Of a stretch of 64,000 bases of DNA, positions 9,668 through 17,477 are shown piece after piece. Each line of letters begins with the position of its first letter. Within the stretch, counting starts at the first letter, position 1. Under the pieces are notes generated by a model, which saw only the letters and a program-made list of their open reading frames with translations, was not told where the DNA came from and made no database searches. The DNA comes from Bacillus sp. AFS059628 (GTDB taxonomy: Bacteria; Bacillota; Bacilli; Bacillales; Bacillaceae_G). The stretch is from positions 169,135-233,134 of the forward strand of contig NZ_NVEC01000003.1 in the NCBI RefSeq assembly GCF_002571225.1, written 5' to 3'. The translations under genes and the position numbers were made by a program.

Positions 9668-10984
9668 ATGGCTGTAGAAAATATTACAATGCCTCAGCTC
9701 GGGGAGAGCGTTACAGAGGGTACAATTAGTAAATGGCTCGTGAATGTTGGCGATCACGTAAACAAGTATGATCCGCTTGCAGAAGTAATGACTGATAAAG
9801 TAAATGCTGAAGTACCATCTTCTTTCACTGGTATTGTGAAAGAGTTAATCGCTGATGAAGGTGATACGTTAGCTGTAGGTGAAGTAGTTTGTGTGATTCA
9901 AGTAGAAGGCGCAGATGAAGTAGCAGCAACAGCTGTTGAGGAAAAAACAAAAGAAGAACCAAAGGCAGAAGTAGCTACGCCTGAAAAAGCACCGAAAGCA
10001 AAACAACCAACTGATGGAAAACCTCGTTTTTCACCAGCTGTGTTAAAACTTGCGGGTGAGCATAACGTTGATTTAGATCTAGTGGAAGGTACGGGAGCAA
10101 ATGGCCGTATCACTCGTAAAGATATTTTAAAGCTAGTGGAATCTGGAAACATTCCGCAAGCAGGTGCGAAAAAAGAGGAAGCGGTAGCGGCAGTAGTAGA
10201 AGCGAGTCCAGAAGCACCAAAAGCAGCGCCAGTAGCACAAAAGGTAGAAGCTGCGAAACCAGTTTCTGTACCAACAATGCCTGGCGATATCGAAATTCCA
10301 GTAACAGGTGTGCGTAAAGCAATCGCAGCGAACATGTTACGTAGCAAACACGAAGCACCGCACGCTTGGATGATGATTGAAGTAGATGTGACAAACCTTG
10401 TGTCATACCGTAATTCAATTAAAGGTGATTTCAAAAAGCGTGAAGGCTTTAACTTAACGTTCTTTGCTTTCTTCGTAAAAGCAGTAGCACAAGCGTTAAA
10501 AGAGTATCCTCAAATTAATTCAATGTGGGCTGGCGATAAAATCGTTCAGAAGAAAGATATTAACCTTTCTATCGCTGTTGCAACAGAGGACGAACTGTTT
10601 GTACCAGTAATTAAACACGCAGACGAGAAGACAATTAAAGGCATCGCTCGTGAAATTACAGAACTTGCAGGAAAAGTACGTACGAAATCGTTAAAAGCGG
10701 ACGAAATGCAAGGCGGAACATTTACAATTAATAACACAGGATCATTCGGTTCTGTTCAATCTATGGGTATTATTAATTACCCACAAGCGGCTATTTTACA
10801 AGTTGAATCAATTGTAAAACGTCCAGTAATTATGGATAATGGCATGTTTGGTGCTCGTGACATGGTTAACTTATGTTTATCACTTGATCACCGTGTACTA
10901 GATGGCTTAATTTGTGGTAAGTTCTTAGGACGTGTAAAAGAAATTTTAGAAAATACGTCAGAAAATAATACATCTGTATATTAA
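9668..10984 (+). CDS. bkdB: Lipoamide acyltransferase (E2) of the branched-chain keto-acid complex
   Basis: Core E2 protein of 438 residues that transfers acyl groups from E1 to CoA. Domains in order: a lipoyl domain with the lipoylated K44 in T-D-K-V-N; a linker rich in Ala, Pro, Lys and Glu (about 80-115); a peripheral-subunit-binding domain (about 118-155) with G-T-G-A-N-G-R-I; a second Ala/Pro-rich linker; and the catalytic domain ending with the active-site segment H-R-V-L-D-G. Last gene of the bkd operon, followed directly by a strong terminator. Confidence 0.94.
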   Translation: MAVENITMPQLGESVTEGTISKWLVNVGDHVNKYDPLAEVMTDKVNAEVPSSFTGIVKELIADEGDTLAVGEVVCVIQVEGADEVAATAVEEKTKEEPKAEVATPEKAPKAKQPTDGKPRFSPAVLKLAGEHNVDLDLVEGTGANGRITRKDILKLVESGNIPQAGAKKEEAVAAVVEASPEAPKAAPVAQKVEAAKPVSVPTMPGDIEIPVTGVRKAIAANMLRSKHEAPHAWMMIEVDVTNLVSYRNSIKGDFKKREGFNLTFFAFFVKAVAQALKEYPQINSMWAGDKIVQKKDINLSIAVATEDELFVPVIKHADEKTIKGIAREITELAGKVRTKSLKADEMQGGTFTINNTGSFGSVQSMGIINYPQAAILQVESIVKRPVIMDNGMFGARDMVNLCLSLDHRVLDGLICGKFLGRVKEILENTSENNTSVY

Positions 10985-10985
10985 T

Positions 10986-11011
10986 AAAAAGCTCGCTTAT
11001 GCGAGCTTTTT
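10986..11011 (+). terminator. Terminator of the bkd operon
   Basis: Perfect 11-bp stem (AAAAAGCTCGC with GCGAGCTTTTT, loop TTAT) immediately after the bkdB stop. Confidence 0.9.
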
Positions 11012-11324
11012 ATCGTCCTATTTCTTCATCTACATCCTACTATATGTATAATACCTTTCCCAGTAATCTTACAATGAACGATTATGTATTAGGAATTTAT
11101 GAAAATACATTGCTGATATATGGTATATGGATATAAAATAAGAAAAGAATAATTTTTTTGGCAAATCTTACTGATGAAACTGTAGTATAATATATTGTAT
11201 TGTATGAAAAAGAGAGTTATTCTATATAAGTGTTTTATAGATAATGTGTAATCAGTCGTCAAAACATGAAGAATGTTGACTCCTGGTTTTTTATTTTGCT
11301 GTAACAATGTTTCAGGAGGATGTC
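11012..11324 (+). other. Intergenic region before the FtsW/RodA-family gene
   Basis: About 310 bases of very AT-rich DNA with no supportable gene. A TATAAT at 11186-11191 could be a -10 element, but no good -35 hexamer lies at the right distance. An imperfect repeat (GTCAAAACAT with ATGTTGAC, about 11259-11281) precedes a T-rich stretch at 11287-11297. No firm regulatory call can be made. Confidence 0.4.
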
Positions 11325-12503
11325 ATGAAAAGAAGTACCGAGTTTCTAAAAAGTTTAGATGTAAAATTAATATTAATTTTGTTAGCATTATGTGTTACGA
11401 GTATAGCTGCTATATATAGCAGTCAGCAAACTGGTCAATATGGAGAGGCAAACTTTGCGATGAAACAAGGTTTGAACTACATAATTGGGGTTGTATTGTT
11501 ATTGCTTGTTGCAAGCATTGACTTAGATCAACTACAAAAATTGTCTTGGCCGCTTTATATCGTTGGATTTGCTTCACTTATTCTTTTGAAAATACTACCG
11601 GTTTCCACTTTCACACCTGAAAAATTAGGTGCAAAAAGATGGTTTGTATTTCCGTTACTTGGACAAATTCAACCATCTGAGTTTTTCAAAATTTCATTGC
11701 TTCTCGTGGTAGCAAGTATAGCAGTGAAACATAATGCACAGTATATGGCAAGGACATTCCAAACGGACTTAAAATTAGTAGGTAAAATTGTACTAGTATC
11801 CCTCCCGCCTATTGCTGTTGTATATAGCCAACCGGATACAGGGATGGTGTTCTTATATGCTGCTGCAATTGCATGTATTTTATTTATGTCAGGTATTCAG
11901 AAGAAATTGATAGCGTTATGTACAGTTATTCCAGTCACCATATTATCTGCGTTAATATTTATTTACGTAAGGTATGAGGATTTCTTCTTTAATAAGTTAG
12001 TTACGCTACTAAAACCGCACCAACAATCACGTATTTTAGGTTGGTTAGATCCATTTGAACATACAGATCAAGGTTATCAAACACAGCAATCGATTTTAGC
12101 TGTAGGTAGTGGCGGTATGGAAGGGAAAGGGTTTGGCGAAGGGAACGTCTATATCCCTGAGAAACATACTGACTTTATTTTCGCTACAATTGCCGAAGAA
12201 GGTGGATTTATCGTAGCAGCGTTAGTTGTATTCTTGTTCCTATTACTACTATATAGAACAATTATTATCGGTTATTCTGCTGATAATTTATTCGGTACAT
12301 TATTATGTGCTGGATCGATTGGGATATTAACGGTTCAAATATTCCAAAACATCGGTATGATCGTTGGATTAATGCCTGTAAAAGGGATTGCATTACCGTT
12401 CTTATCATATGGGGGAAGTTCGTTGTTCTCGAATATGATTATGATGGGTCTCATATTATCCGTACGAAAAACGTATAAAAAGTATATGTTTTCTGTTAAG
12501 TAA
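11325..12503 (+). CDS. FtsW/RodA/SpoVE-family SEDS protein (putative peptidoglycan polymerase)
   Basis: Polytopic membrane protein of 392 residues with about ten hydrophobic segments. SEDS hallmarks are G-A-K-R-W near residue 105, Q-P-S-E-F near 119, the Q-P-D-T-G segment, and the C-terminal P-V-K-G-I-A-L-P-F-L-S-Y-G-G-S-S. SEDS proteins polymerise lipid II in elongation, division or sporulation together with a class B penicillin-binding protein. An ATG at 11307 is in frame, but CAGGAGGA at 11313-11320 fits the ATG at 11325. The gene stands alone between two terminators with no partner PBP, so which process it serves is open. RodA-like is the best guess from length. Confidence 0.88.
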   Translation: MKRSTEFLKSLDVKLILILLALCVTSIAAIYSSQQTGQYGEANFAMKQGLNYIIGVVLLLLVASIDLDQLQKLSWPLYIVGFASLILLKILPVSTFTPEKLGAKRWFVFPLLGQIQPSEFFKISLLLVVASIAVKHNAQYMARTFQTDLKLVGKIVLVSLPPIAVVYSQPDTGMVFLYAAAIACILFMSGIQKKLIALCTVIPVTILSALIFIYVRYEDFFFNKLVTLLKPHQQSRILGWLDPFEHTDQGYQTQQSILAVGSGGMEGKGFGEGNVYIPEKHTDFIFATIAEEGGFIVAALVVFLFLLLLYRTIIIGYSADNLFGTLLCAGSIGILTVQIFQNIGMIVGLMPVKGIALPFLSYGGSSLFSNMIMMGLILSVRKTYKKYMFSVK

Positions 12504-12504
12504 G

Positions 12505-12540
12505 AAAAGCTGATTCGTTAAAAAACGAATCAGCTTTTTT
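12505..12540 (+). terminator. Terminator after the SEDS gene
   Basis: A 15-bp perfect stem (AAAAGCTGATTCGTT and its complement) closed by AAAA and followed by a T-run. Confidence 0.9.
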
Positions 12541-12607
12541 ACATATATGCTCTTAAACGTTGCAAACTAAAACAAAGTAGCAGTTTGAGACGGGTAAGGG
12601 GTGCAAG

Positions 12608-13315
12608 GTGATGCATATGCATATTTTTGAAGGGGCAAGGCATCTTTCTAATAGTGAATGGGTTATTCGGGCTATTATAGCATACATATTTTTAATATTA
12701 GTTGCGAAAGCAATGGGACAAAGGTCCATCGCACAACTTCGTTTTTTAGATGTTGTATTAGTATTATTGCTTGGCGGGAATATTTCTAACGCATTATCTG
12801 ATGAAAAAGTAGGATTACTCGGCTCAATGATTACAACGCTCATACTCGTTGTACTTCACATTATAAGCTCAGTCTTAATGTTGAAATGGGATAGATGGAG
12901 GCGCTTTTTAGAGCCAGCACCTATTATTCTTATACACAATGGTTCCATTGATTTTAGCAATTTGAAAAAAGCAAGAATTACGGTGGAATATTTATTTTCG
13001 GAACTTCGTATGCGAAATGTGAGCGACATTCAAAAGATTAAATTAGCATTATGGGAAGCGAACGGTGTCGTTTCTATATTTCAGTATCCAGAACATGAAG
13101 CAGTTTCGCGGCTTGATCTGAAAGTGGCGGGAAAAAAATCTCCAGTTTCTTTTGTATTAGTAAAGGATGGGAGCATTCAGAAAGATGTTCTTGCTTTATT
13201 AGGGAAAACAGAAGAATGGGCGAGAGAATTTCTAGAGAAAAACGCAGAAGTTGAATCCATTCTGTTAGCTACAGTAGATGAAGCACATAAAATAAATATT
13301 TTGTTAAAAAAATGA
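12608..13315 (+). CDS. DUF421 / YetF-family membrane protein
   Basis: A 235-residue protein with three N-terminal transmembrane segments (about 18-36, 50-66, 72-92) and a soluble C-terminal part, the usual architecture of the YetF-like DUF421 family. The conserved segment M-G-Q-R-S-I-A-Q-L-R between the first two helices (family form M-G-K-R-x-I) and the A-R-I-T region near residue 120 support the call. Three starts are possible: GTG 12608, ATG 12611 and ATG 12617, all close to AAGGGG and AAGGTG sites, so the N-terminus is uncertain by three residues. Several Bacillus paralogues are linked to spores, but nothing here fixes a function. Confidence 0.8.
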   Translation: MMHMHIFEGARHLSNSEWVIRAIIAYIFLILVAKAMGQRSIAQLRFLDVVLVLLLGGNISNALSDEKVGLLGSMITTLILVVLHIISSVLMLKWDRWRRFLEPAPIILIHNGSIDFSNLKKARITVEYLFSELRMRNVSDIQKIKLALWEANGVVSIFQYPEHEAVSRLDLKVAGKKSPVSFVLVKDGSIQKDVLALLGKTEEWAREFLEKNAEVESILLATVDEAHKINILLKK

Positions 13316-13384
13316 AAAATATACGCATTTTGTCGTTTCATACATATGATACAATAGTGTGGACAACGAAAAAGGAGGGATACG

Positions 13385-13849
13385 ATGGGATATGTAGAAG
13401 AATTACGAAAAATAGTTGGTCATCGCCCTTTAATTTTAGTTGGTGCTGTTGTACTCGTTATAAATGAAAATGGATATGTATTATTACAACAAAGAACAGA
13501 GCCTTACGGAAAATGGGGGCTGCCTGGCGGATTAATGGAGCTTAGTGAATCACCAGAAGAAACAGCTTGCCGTGAAGTATACGAAGAAACAGGGATAAAA
13601 GTGAAGAACCTACAATTAATCAACGTATTTTCTGGAGCGAATTATTTTACAAAATTAGCAAACGGCGATGAATTTCAATCTGTAACGACCGCTTATTATA
13701 CGGATGAATACGATGGAGATTTTGTTATGAATAAAGAAGAAGCGGTTCAGCTTAAATTCTTCCCGCTAACAGAACTACCTGACTATATTGTGGGATCGCA
13801 TAAAAAAATGATTGTTGAATATATGAAAATTATGGAAAAAAAGATATAA
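13385..13849 (+). CDS. Nudix hydrolase
   Basis: A 154-residue Nudix protein with a perfect Nudix box at residues 49-71: G, five residues, E55, seven residues, R63-E64-V-Y-E-E-T-G-I. These enzymes hydrolyse nucleoside diphosphates linked to another moiety; the substrate cannot be read from sequence. The N-terminal half carries the expected strand V-G-A-V-V-L-V-I and Q-Q-R. The ribosome site AAAGGAGG precedes the ATG, and a TGATACAAT extended -10 lies at 13347-13355. The gene appears monocistronic, although no hairpin separates it from the yjdF leader. Confidence 0.9.
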   Translation: MGYVEELRKIVGHRPLILVGAVVLVINENGYVLLQQRTEPYGKWGLPGGLMELSESPEETACREVYEETGIKVKNLQLINVFSGANYFTKLANGDEFQSVTTAYYTDEYDGDFVMNKEEAVQLKFFPLTELPDYIVGSHKKMIVEYMKIMEKKI

Positions 13850-13860
13850 TAATAGTGAAA

Positions 13861-13970
13861 GAACTACAAAAACACAGTTCTGGTTGGTAGTCCAGACGCA
13901 TGATTTCATGTTAGTAACCTTCCCCTCCGGGATGTCCCGTATTTCTAATTTTATAAAGGAGGGGCTGTCA
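13861..13970 (+). ncRNA. yjdF-motif riboswitch
   Basis: The leader directly before yjdF folds into GAACT/AGTTC (13861-13865 with 13876-13880) and TCTGG/CCAGA (13879-13883 with 13892-13896), followed by conserved-looking GGTTGGTAGTCC and GTTAGTAACCTTC segments. A CGGG/CCCG hairpin lies at 13928-13939. CCCCTCC at 13922-13928 is complementary to the yjdF ribosome site GGAGGGG at 13958-13964, giving a direct translation switch. The yjdF motif is an established Firmicute riboswitch that binds azaaromatic compounds. The identity was judged from gene context and layout, without a covariance model. Confidence 0.8.
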
Positions 13971-14378
13971 ATGGAGTTGACAGTATATCATGATGGCCAA
14001 TTTTTTGTTGGGATCATTACATGTAAAGAAAAAGGAAAATTGTATGGAGCCAGGTATATTTTTGGAACAGAGCCGTCAGACGAAGAAATACTTATATTTG
14101 TAAATGGTCCAATGTTAGCGTATTTTCAGCACTTTGCAAAATGTGGCGTGGAAGTGAAAGAAAAAACGCGTCCCAAAAATATAAAGCGTATCATACGACA
14201 AGTAGCAAAAGAAGTAAATGTAAACCGTTTTACTAAGGCACAAGAGGCAATTAGCTTATCCTATGAACTGCATAAACAAGAAAAGAAAGTGCAATCTAAA
14301 GAGAAGCGTGAAGCTGAAAAACAAAGAAGACGTTTAATCAAAGTAAAAAAAGCAAAGCAAAAACATCGTGGTCATTAA
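13971..14378 (+). CDS. yjdF: YjdF family protein (DUF2992)
   Basis: A 135-residue protein that starts M-E-L-T-V-Y-H-D-G-Q-F-F-V-G and ends in a highly basic, probably helical tail rich in Lys, Arg and Glu, the pattern of YjdF/DUF2992. The frame is open upstream to 13884, but AAAGGAGGGG at 13955-13964 places the start at ATG 13971. Its molecular activity is unknown; it is the classical target of the yjdF riboswitch, which suggests a role in coping with or modifying aromatic heterocycles. It is monocistronic with its own terminator. Confidence 0.87.
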   Translation: MELTVYHDGQFFVGIITCKEKGKLYGARYIFGTEPSDEEILIFVNGPMLAYFQHFAKCGVEVKEKTRPKNIKRIIRQVAKEVNVNRFTKAQEAISLSYELHKQEKKVQSKEKREAEKQRRRLIKVKKAKQKHRGH

Positions 14379-14379
14379 G

Positions 14380-14412
14380 AAAAGGTGTTAGAGCCCTGCT
14401 CTAACACCTTTT
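14380..14412 (+). terminator. Terminator after yjdF
   Basis: A 15-bp perfect stem (AAAAGGTGTTAGAGC and its complement) around a CCT loop, ending in TTTT. Confidence 0.9.
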
Positions 14413-14419
14413 CTATGCT

Positions 14420-14447
14420 GAAATACAAGTAAACTTACTTGTATTTC
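14420..14447 (+). promoter_or_regulatory. Perfect 12-bp palindrome over the presumed brxB promoter
   Basis: GAAATACAAGTA and its complement flank AACT. TTGTAT at 14439-14444, inside the right arm, followed 18 bases later by an extended -10 TGGTAAGAT (14460-14468) makes a plausible promoter. A protein bound to the palindrome would cover the -35. No T-run follows, so it is not a normal terminator. The regulator is unknown. Confidence 0.5.
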
Positions 14448-14499
14448 ATAAACATTAACTGGTAAGATACAAATAGGTAGTTTTAGAGGAGGGAAAAGA

Positions 14500-14934
14500 T
14501 TGATTAATTTTAACTTTTTTATGAATGATGTTGTCCGCCAAGCGCGTGAAGAGATTGTCTCTGCTGGATATACAGAATTAACGACGCCAGAAGCAGTAGA
14601 AGAAGCGTTTAAAAGAAATGGAACAACACTTGTAATGGTAAACTCTGTATGTGGTTGTGCAGGCGGTATTGCTCGTCCTGCTGCTGCGCATTCCGTACAT
14701 TATGATAAACGACCTAACCATCTTGTAACGGTGTTTGCAGGTCAAGATAAAGAAGCGACAGCAAGAGCTCGTGAATATTTCGAAGGGTACCCACCATCTT
14801 CTCCATCATTTGCTTTATTAAAAGATGGAAAAATTGTAACGATGGTTGAGCGTCATGAAATTGAAGGTCATGAACCGATGCAAGTTATTGCAAAACTACA
14901 ATCTTATTTCGAAGAGAATTGTGAAGAACTATAA
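14500..14934 (+). CDS. brxB: Bacilliredoxin BrxB (YqiW)
   Basis: A 144-residue thioredoxin-like protein with the C-G-C active site at residues 51-53, followed by A-G-G-I-A-R-P. Bacilliredoxins remove bacillithiol from mixed disulfides on proteins after oxidative stress. The segments H-S-V-H-Y-D-K-R-P and [11 protein letters not shown] match the BrxA/BrxB family closely, and the location near bkd and art genes is that of B. subtilis yqiW. The start is a TTG at 14500, six bases after GAGGAGGG. It is monocistronic with its own terminator. Confidence 0.95.
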   Translation: MINFNFFMNDVVRQAREEIVSAGYTELTTPEAVEEAFKRNGTTLVMVNSVCGCAGGIARPAAAHSVHYDKRPNHLVTVFAGQDKEATARAREYFEGYPPSSPSFALLKDGKIVTMVERHEIEGHEPMQVIAKLQSYFEENCEEL

Positions 14935-14943
14935 ATATAAGCG

Positions 14944-14987
14944 AAAAGGCGGTACGTCCACTTAATTGTGGACATACCGCCTTTTTT
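14944..14987 (+). terminator. Terminator after brxB
   Basis: A long stem (AAAGGCGGTACGTCCAC with GTGGACATACCGCCTTT, one mismatch) followed by a run of seven T. Confidence 0.9.
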
Positions 14988-15097
14988 TATTTAGCGTCAA
15001 GTTTTATGGAGTATGCATATCCTTTTTATTTTATGCAATGTTTTATACATTAATAATGTTGTTTTTGTTGTTATTTTATTTATTTTTATTTTATATA

Positions 15098-15126
15098 TTG
15101 CATAAAAATAAAAGTGCTGATACAAT
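15098..15126 (+). promoter_or_regulatory. Promoter of the artPQR operon
   Basis: TTGCAT at 15098-15103, a 17-base spacer and TACAAT at 15121-15126, the latter preceded by TGA as an extended -10. It lies 60 bases before the artP start. Confidence 0.7.
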
Positions 15127-15132
15127 ACAAAC

Positions 15133-15150
15133 ATCGAATAAATATTCTAT
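15133..15150 (+). promoter_or_regulatory. ARG box (ArgR/AhrC operator) at the artPQR start site
   Basis: GAATAAATATTC at 15136-15147 is a perfect palindrome matching the GAAT-W4-ATTC core of ArgR/AhrC boxes. It begins right where transcription from the promoter above should start, a position suited to repression by arginine. Only the outermost consensus bases differ. Confidence 0.65.
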
Positions 15151-15186
15151 TAAACTTTTAAATATACATTATTAGGGGGAAGAAAG

Positions 15187-15966
15187 ATGAAGAAGTTATT
15201 ATCAATATCGTTTGCACTTATTTTAATTGTAAGTATATTCAGCGCTTGTAGTAATGGGGAATCGAAAGAAACAAAAGGAAATAAAAAAGTACTCGTAATG
15301 GGAACTTCAGCAGATTATAAACCTTATGAATATGTAGATGCGTCAAAGAGCGATGAAATTATTGGCTTTGATGTTGATGTTGCTAAATATATCGGAAAAG
15401 AACTTGGGTATGAAGTGAAAGTGAAAGATATGGATTTTGGTGGTTTATTAGCATCTCTTAGTTCAGAAAAAGTTGATTTCGTAATGGCAGGTATGACGCC
15501 AACTGCAGAGCGTAAAAATAATGTTGATTTTACAGATATTTATTTTGTTGCGAAAAATATGGTCGTTTCTAAAAAGGATTCTAACATTAAATCTGTAGAG
15601 GATTTAAAAGGGAAAAAAGTAGGGGTACAAACAGGGTCCATTCAAGAAGAGAAAGCTGCAGAATTTAAAAAACAAGTAGATTTCCAAGTTGAGGGACGTG
15701 ACCGTATACCAGAAATCGTACAAGAAATTAAAGCTGGTCGTTTTGACGCTGCAATTATAGAAGATACAGTTGCTAAAAATTATTTAGAGAAAATGAAAGA
15801 TTTACAAGGAATTGAAATTAAAGAAGCACCAGAAGAAGTTGGAGCAGCAATTGCCCTTCCGAAAAACAGTGATAAAACAGCTGAATTTAATAAAGTAATT
15901 AAAAAAATGCAAGAAAATGGAGAAATGGATAAATTAGTGAAGAAATGGTTTGGCGGCGGAAAATAA
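15187..15966 (+). CDS. artP: Amino-acid ABC transporter substrate-binding lipoprotein (arginine type)
   Basis: A 259-residue extracellular binding protein of SBP family 3. Residues 1-21 form a lipoprotein signal with lipobox F-S-A-C; C21 would be lipidated and anchor it to the membrane. Family segments include Y-K-P-Y-E-Y near 42, G-F-D-V-D-V-A near 60, and D-F-V-M-A-G-M-T-P-T near 100. The start follows AGGGGGAAG. It leads the artP-artQ-artR operon, orthologous in order to B. subtilis yqiXYZ, a high-affinity arginine importer. The ARG box upstream supports arginine as substrate. Confidence 0.9.
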   Translation: MKKLLSISFALILIVSIFSACSNGESKETKGNKKVLVMGTSADYKPYEYVDASKSDEIIGFDVDVAKYIGKELGYEVKVKDMDFGGLLASLSSEKVDFVMAGMTPTAERKNNVDFTDIYFVAKNMVVSKKDSNIKSVEDLKGKKVGVQTGSIQEEKAAEFKKQVDFQVEGRDRIPEIVQEIKAGRFDAAIIEDTVAKNYLEKMKDLQGIEIKEAPEEVGAAIALPKNSDKTAEFNKVIKKMQENGEMDKLVKKWFGGGK

Positions 15967-16002
15967 GCTGCCTTTCAAATTTCTGTGAGGGGAATGAAAA
16001 GA

Positions 16003-16662
16003 ATGAACTTAGATTTTTCGGCGATTACGCCTTCGATACCATATATACTAAAAGGTTTAGAAGTTACTTTGAAAATTGTAGCAGTATCAGCTTTAGCAGG
16101 ATTTATTTTAGGAACGCTATTAGCACTTTGTAAAATTGCTAGAATACGAGCATTAAATATAGCAGCAGATTTTTATACATCAATTTTTCGTGGTACACCC
16201 CTTGTATTGCAATTAATGATTATTTATTTCGGCGTCCCACAAATAATTGGTTATGAAATACCAGCATTCTTAGCTGCTGTACTTGCATTTAGCTTGAATT
16301 CAGGTGCATACATGTCAGAAGTAATTCGTGCTGGTATTCAAGCGGTTGATAAAGGACAAACAGAAGCAGCAATGGCTTTAGGGATACCGTACGGAAAAAT
16401 GATGAGAAATATTATTTTCCCTCAAGCATTAAAAAATATATTACCAGCGCTTGTGAACGAATTTGCGACACTTACGAAAGAATCGGCTGTAGTAACAGTA
16501 ATAGGCGCGACTGATTTAATGCGTCGTGCTTACATTGTAGGCGGTGAGACATTTAAATATCTTGAACCATTACTTTTTGTTGGACTGATTTATTATATGT
16601 TAGTCATTATTCTTACATTAGTCGGGAAGGCAATTGAAGGGAGAATGAAGAAAAGTGATTAA
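16003..16662 (+). CDS. artQ: Amino-acid ABC transporter permease (arginine type)
   Basis: A 219-residue inner-membrane permease of the His/Glu/Gln/Arg family with about five transmembrane helices. The F-R-G-T-P-L-V-L-Q segment near residue 60 and the EAA loop E-A-A-M-A-L-G-I-P near 120 are diagnostic; the EAA loop contacts the ATPase ArtR. GTG at 15985 and ATG at 15994 are in frame, but GAGGGG at 15987-15992 would overlap or crowd them, so ATG 16003 is chosen (10-base spacing). Its stop overlaps the artR start by eight bases. Confidence 0.9.
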   Translation: MNLDFSAITPSIPYILKGLEVTLKIVAVSALAGFILGTLLALCKIARIRALNIAADFYTSIFRGTPLVLQLMIIYFGVPQIIGYEIPAFLAAVLAFSLNSGAYMSEVIRAGIQAVDKGQTEAAMALGIPYGKMMRNIIFPQALKNILPALVNEFATLTKESAVVTVIGATDLMRRAYIVGGETFKYLEPLLFVGLIYYMLVIILTLVGKAIEGRMKKSD

Positions 16663-17377
16663 AATTGAAAACCTTCATAAATCATTTGGTAAAAACGAAG
16701 TATTAAAAGGAATTACAACAACGATTGAAAAAGGGGAAGTAGTCGCAATTATAGGGCCTTCTGGATCAGGAAAATCAACATTTTTACGTTGTATGAATAT
16801 GTTAGAAGCACCAACGGATGGTCACATTTGGATTGGAACGGAAGAAGTAACGAATCCGAAAACGAATGTTATGCATGTTCGTGAAAATGTCGGTATGGTC
16901 TTTCAACATTTCCACTTATTTCCTCATATGACTGTATTAGAAAATATTACGTATGCTCCTATCAATGTAAAAGGGGTAATGAAGCAAGAAGCTGAAAAGA
17001 AAGCTGAGAAACTTTTAGAAAAGGTTGGATTAGTAGATAAAAAAGATACGTATCCAAATCGTCTTTCGGGAGGACAAAAGCAACGTGTAGCAATTGCAAG
17101 AGCGTTAGCAATGGAACCGGAAGTTATGTTATTTGATGAACCGACATCGGCGCTAGATCCAGAGATGGTGAAAGAAGTGTTAGAAGTTATGAAATCGTTA
17201 GTTACGACAGGAATGACGATGGCTATCGTTACACATGAAATGGGCTTTGCAAAAGAAGTGGCAGATCGTGTTCTTTTCTTGGACGGAGGAAAGCTTGTAG
17301 AAGATAGTGCGCCAGAAGAATTTTTTGCAGCGCCGAAAAGTGAACGTGCGCAACAATTTTTACAAAAAATATTGTAA
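16655..17377 (+). CDS. artR: Amino-acid ABC transporter ATP-binding protein (arginine type)
   Basis: ATPase of 240 residues that drives ArtPQ. Walker A is G-P-S-G-S-G-K-S-T at 34-42, the signature is L-S-G-G-Q-K-Q-R near 139, Walker B is V-M-L-F-D-E-P-T near 158, and the switch histidine is in V-T-H-E-M-G, all typical of polar amino-acid importers. It starts with GTG overlapping the end of artQ, so translation is probably coupled. A terminator follows 30 bases after the stop. Confidence 0.93.
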   Translation: MIKIENLHKSFGKNEVLKGITTTIEKGEVVAIIGPSGSGKSTFLRCMNMLEAPTDGHIWIGTEEVTNPKTNVMHVRENVGMVFQHFHLFPHMTVLENITYAPINVKGVMKQEAEKKAEKLLEKVGLVDKKDTYPNRLSGGQKQRVAIARALAMEPEVMLFDEPTSALDPEMVKEVLEVMKSLVTTGMTMAIVTHEMGFAKEVADRVLFLDGGKLVEDSAPEEFFAAPKSERAQQFLQKIL

Positions 17378-17406
17378 TATGAAAAGGTTATGTGAATAAT
17401 AAGTAG

Positions 17407-17437
17407 AAAAGGATGACATTGTGTCATCCTTTTTTTA
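17407..17437 (+). terminator. Terminator of the artPQR operon
   Basis: A 12-bp perfect stem (AAAAGGATGACA, loop TTG, TGTCATCCTTTT) followed by further T. Confidence 0.9.
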
Positions 17438-17477
17438 TACTAGCTGTAAATACGTTTATACATATAGGAGTAATGAT

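Noticed and set aside
9898-10434. 178-codon antisense frame within bkdB
   Set aside because: Its Ala/Ser/Pro-rich composition mirrors the Ala/Pro/Glu linkers of BkdB on the opposite strand; no start signal.
14966-15175. 69-codon frame rich in Phe and Leu before artP
   Set aside because: It starts inside the brxB terminator, has no ribosome site and covers the artPQR promoter and ARG box. It is low-complexity AT-rich DNA read as protein.
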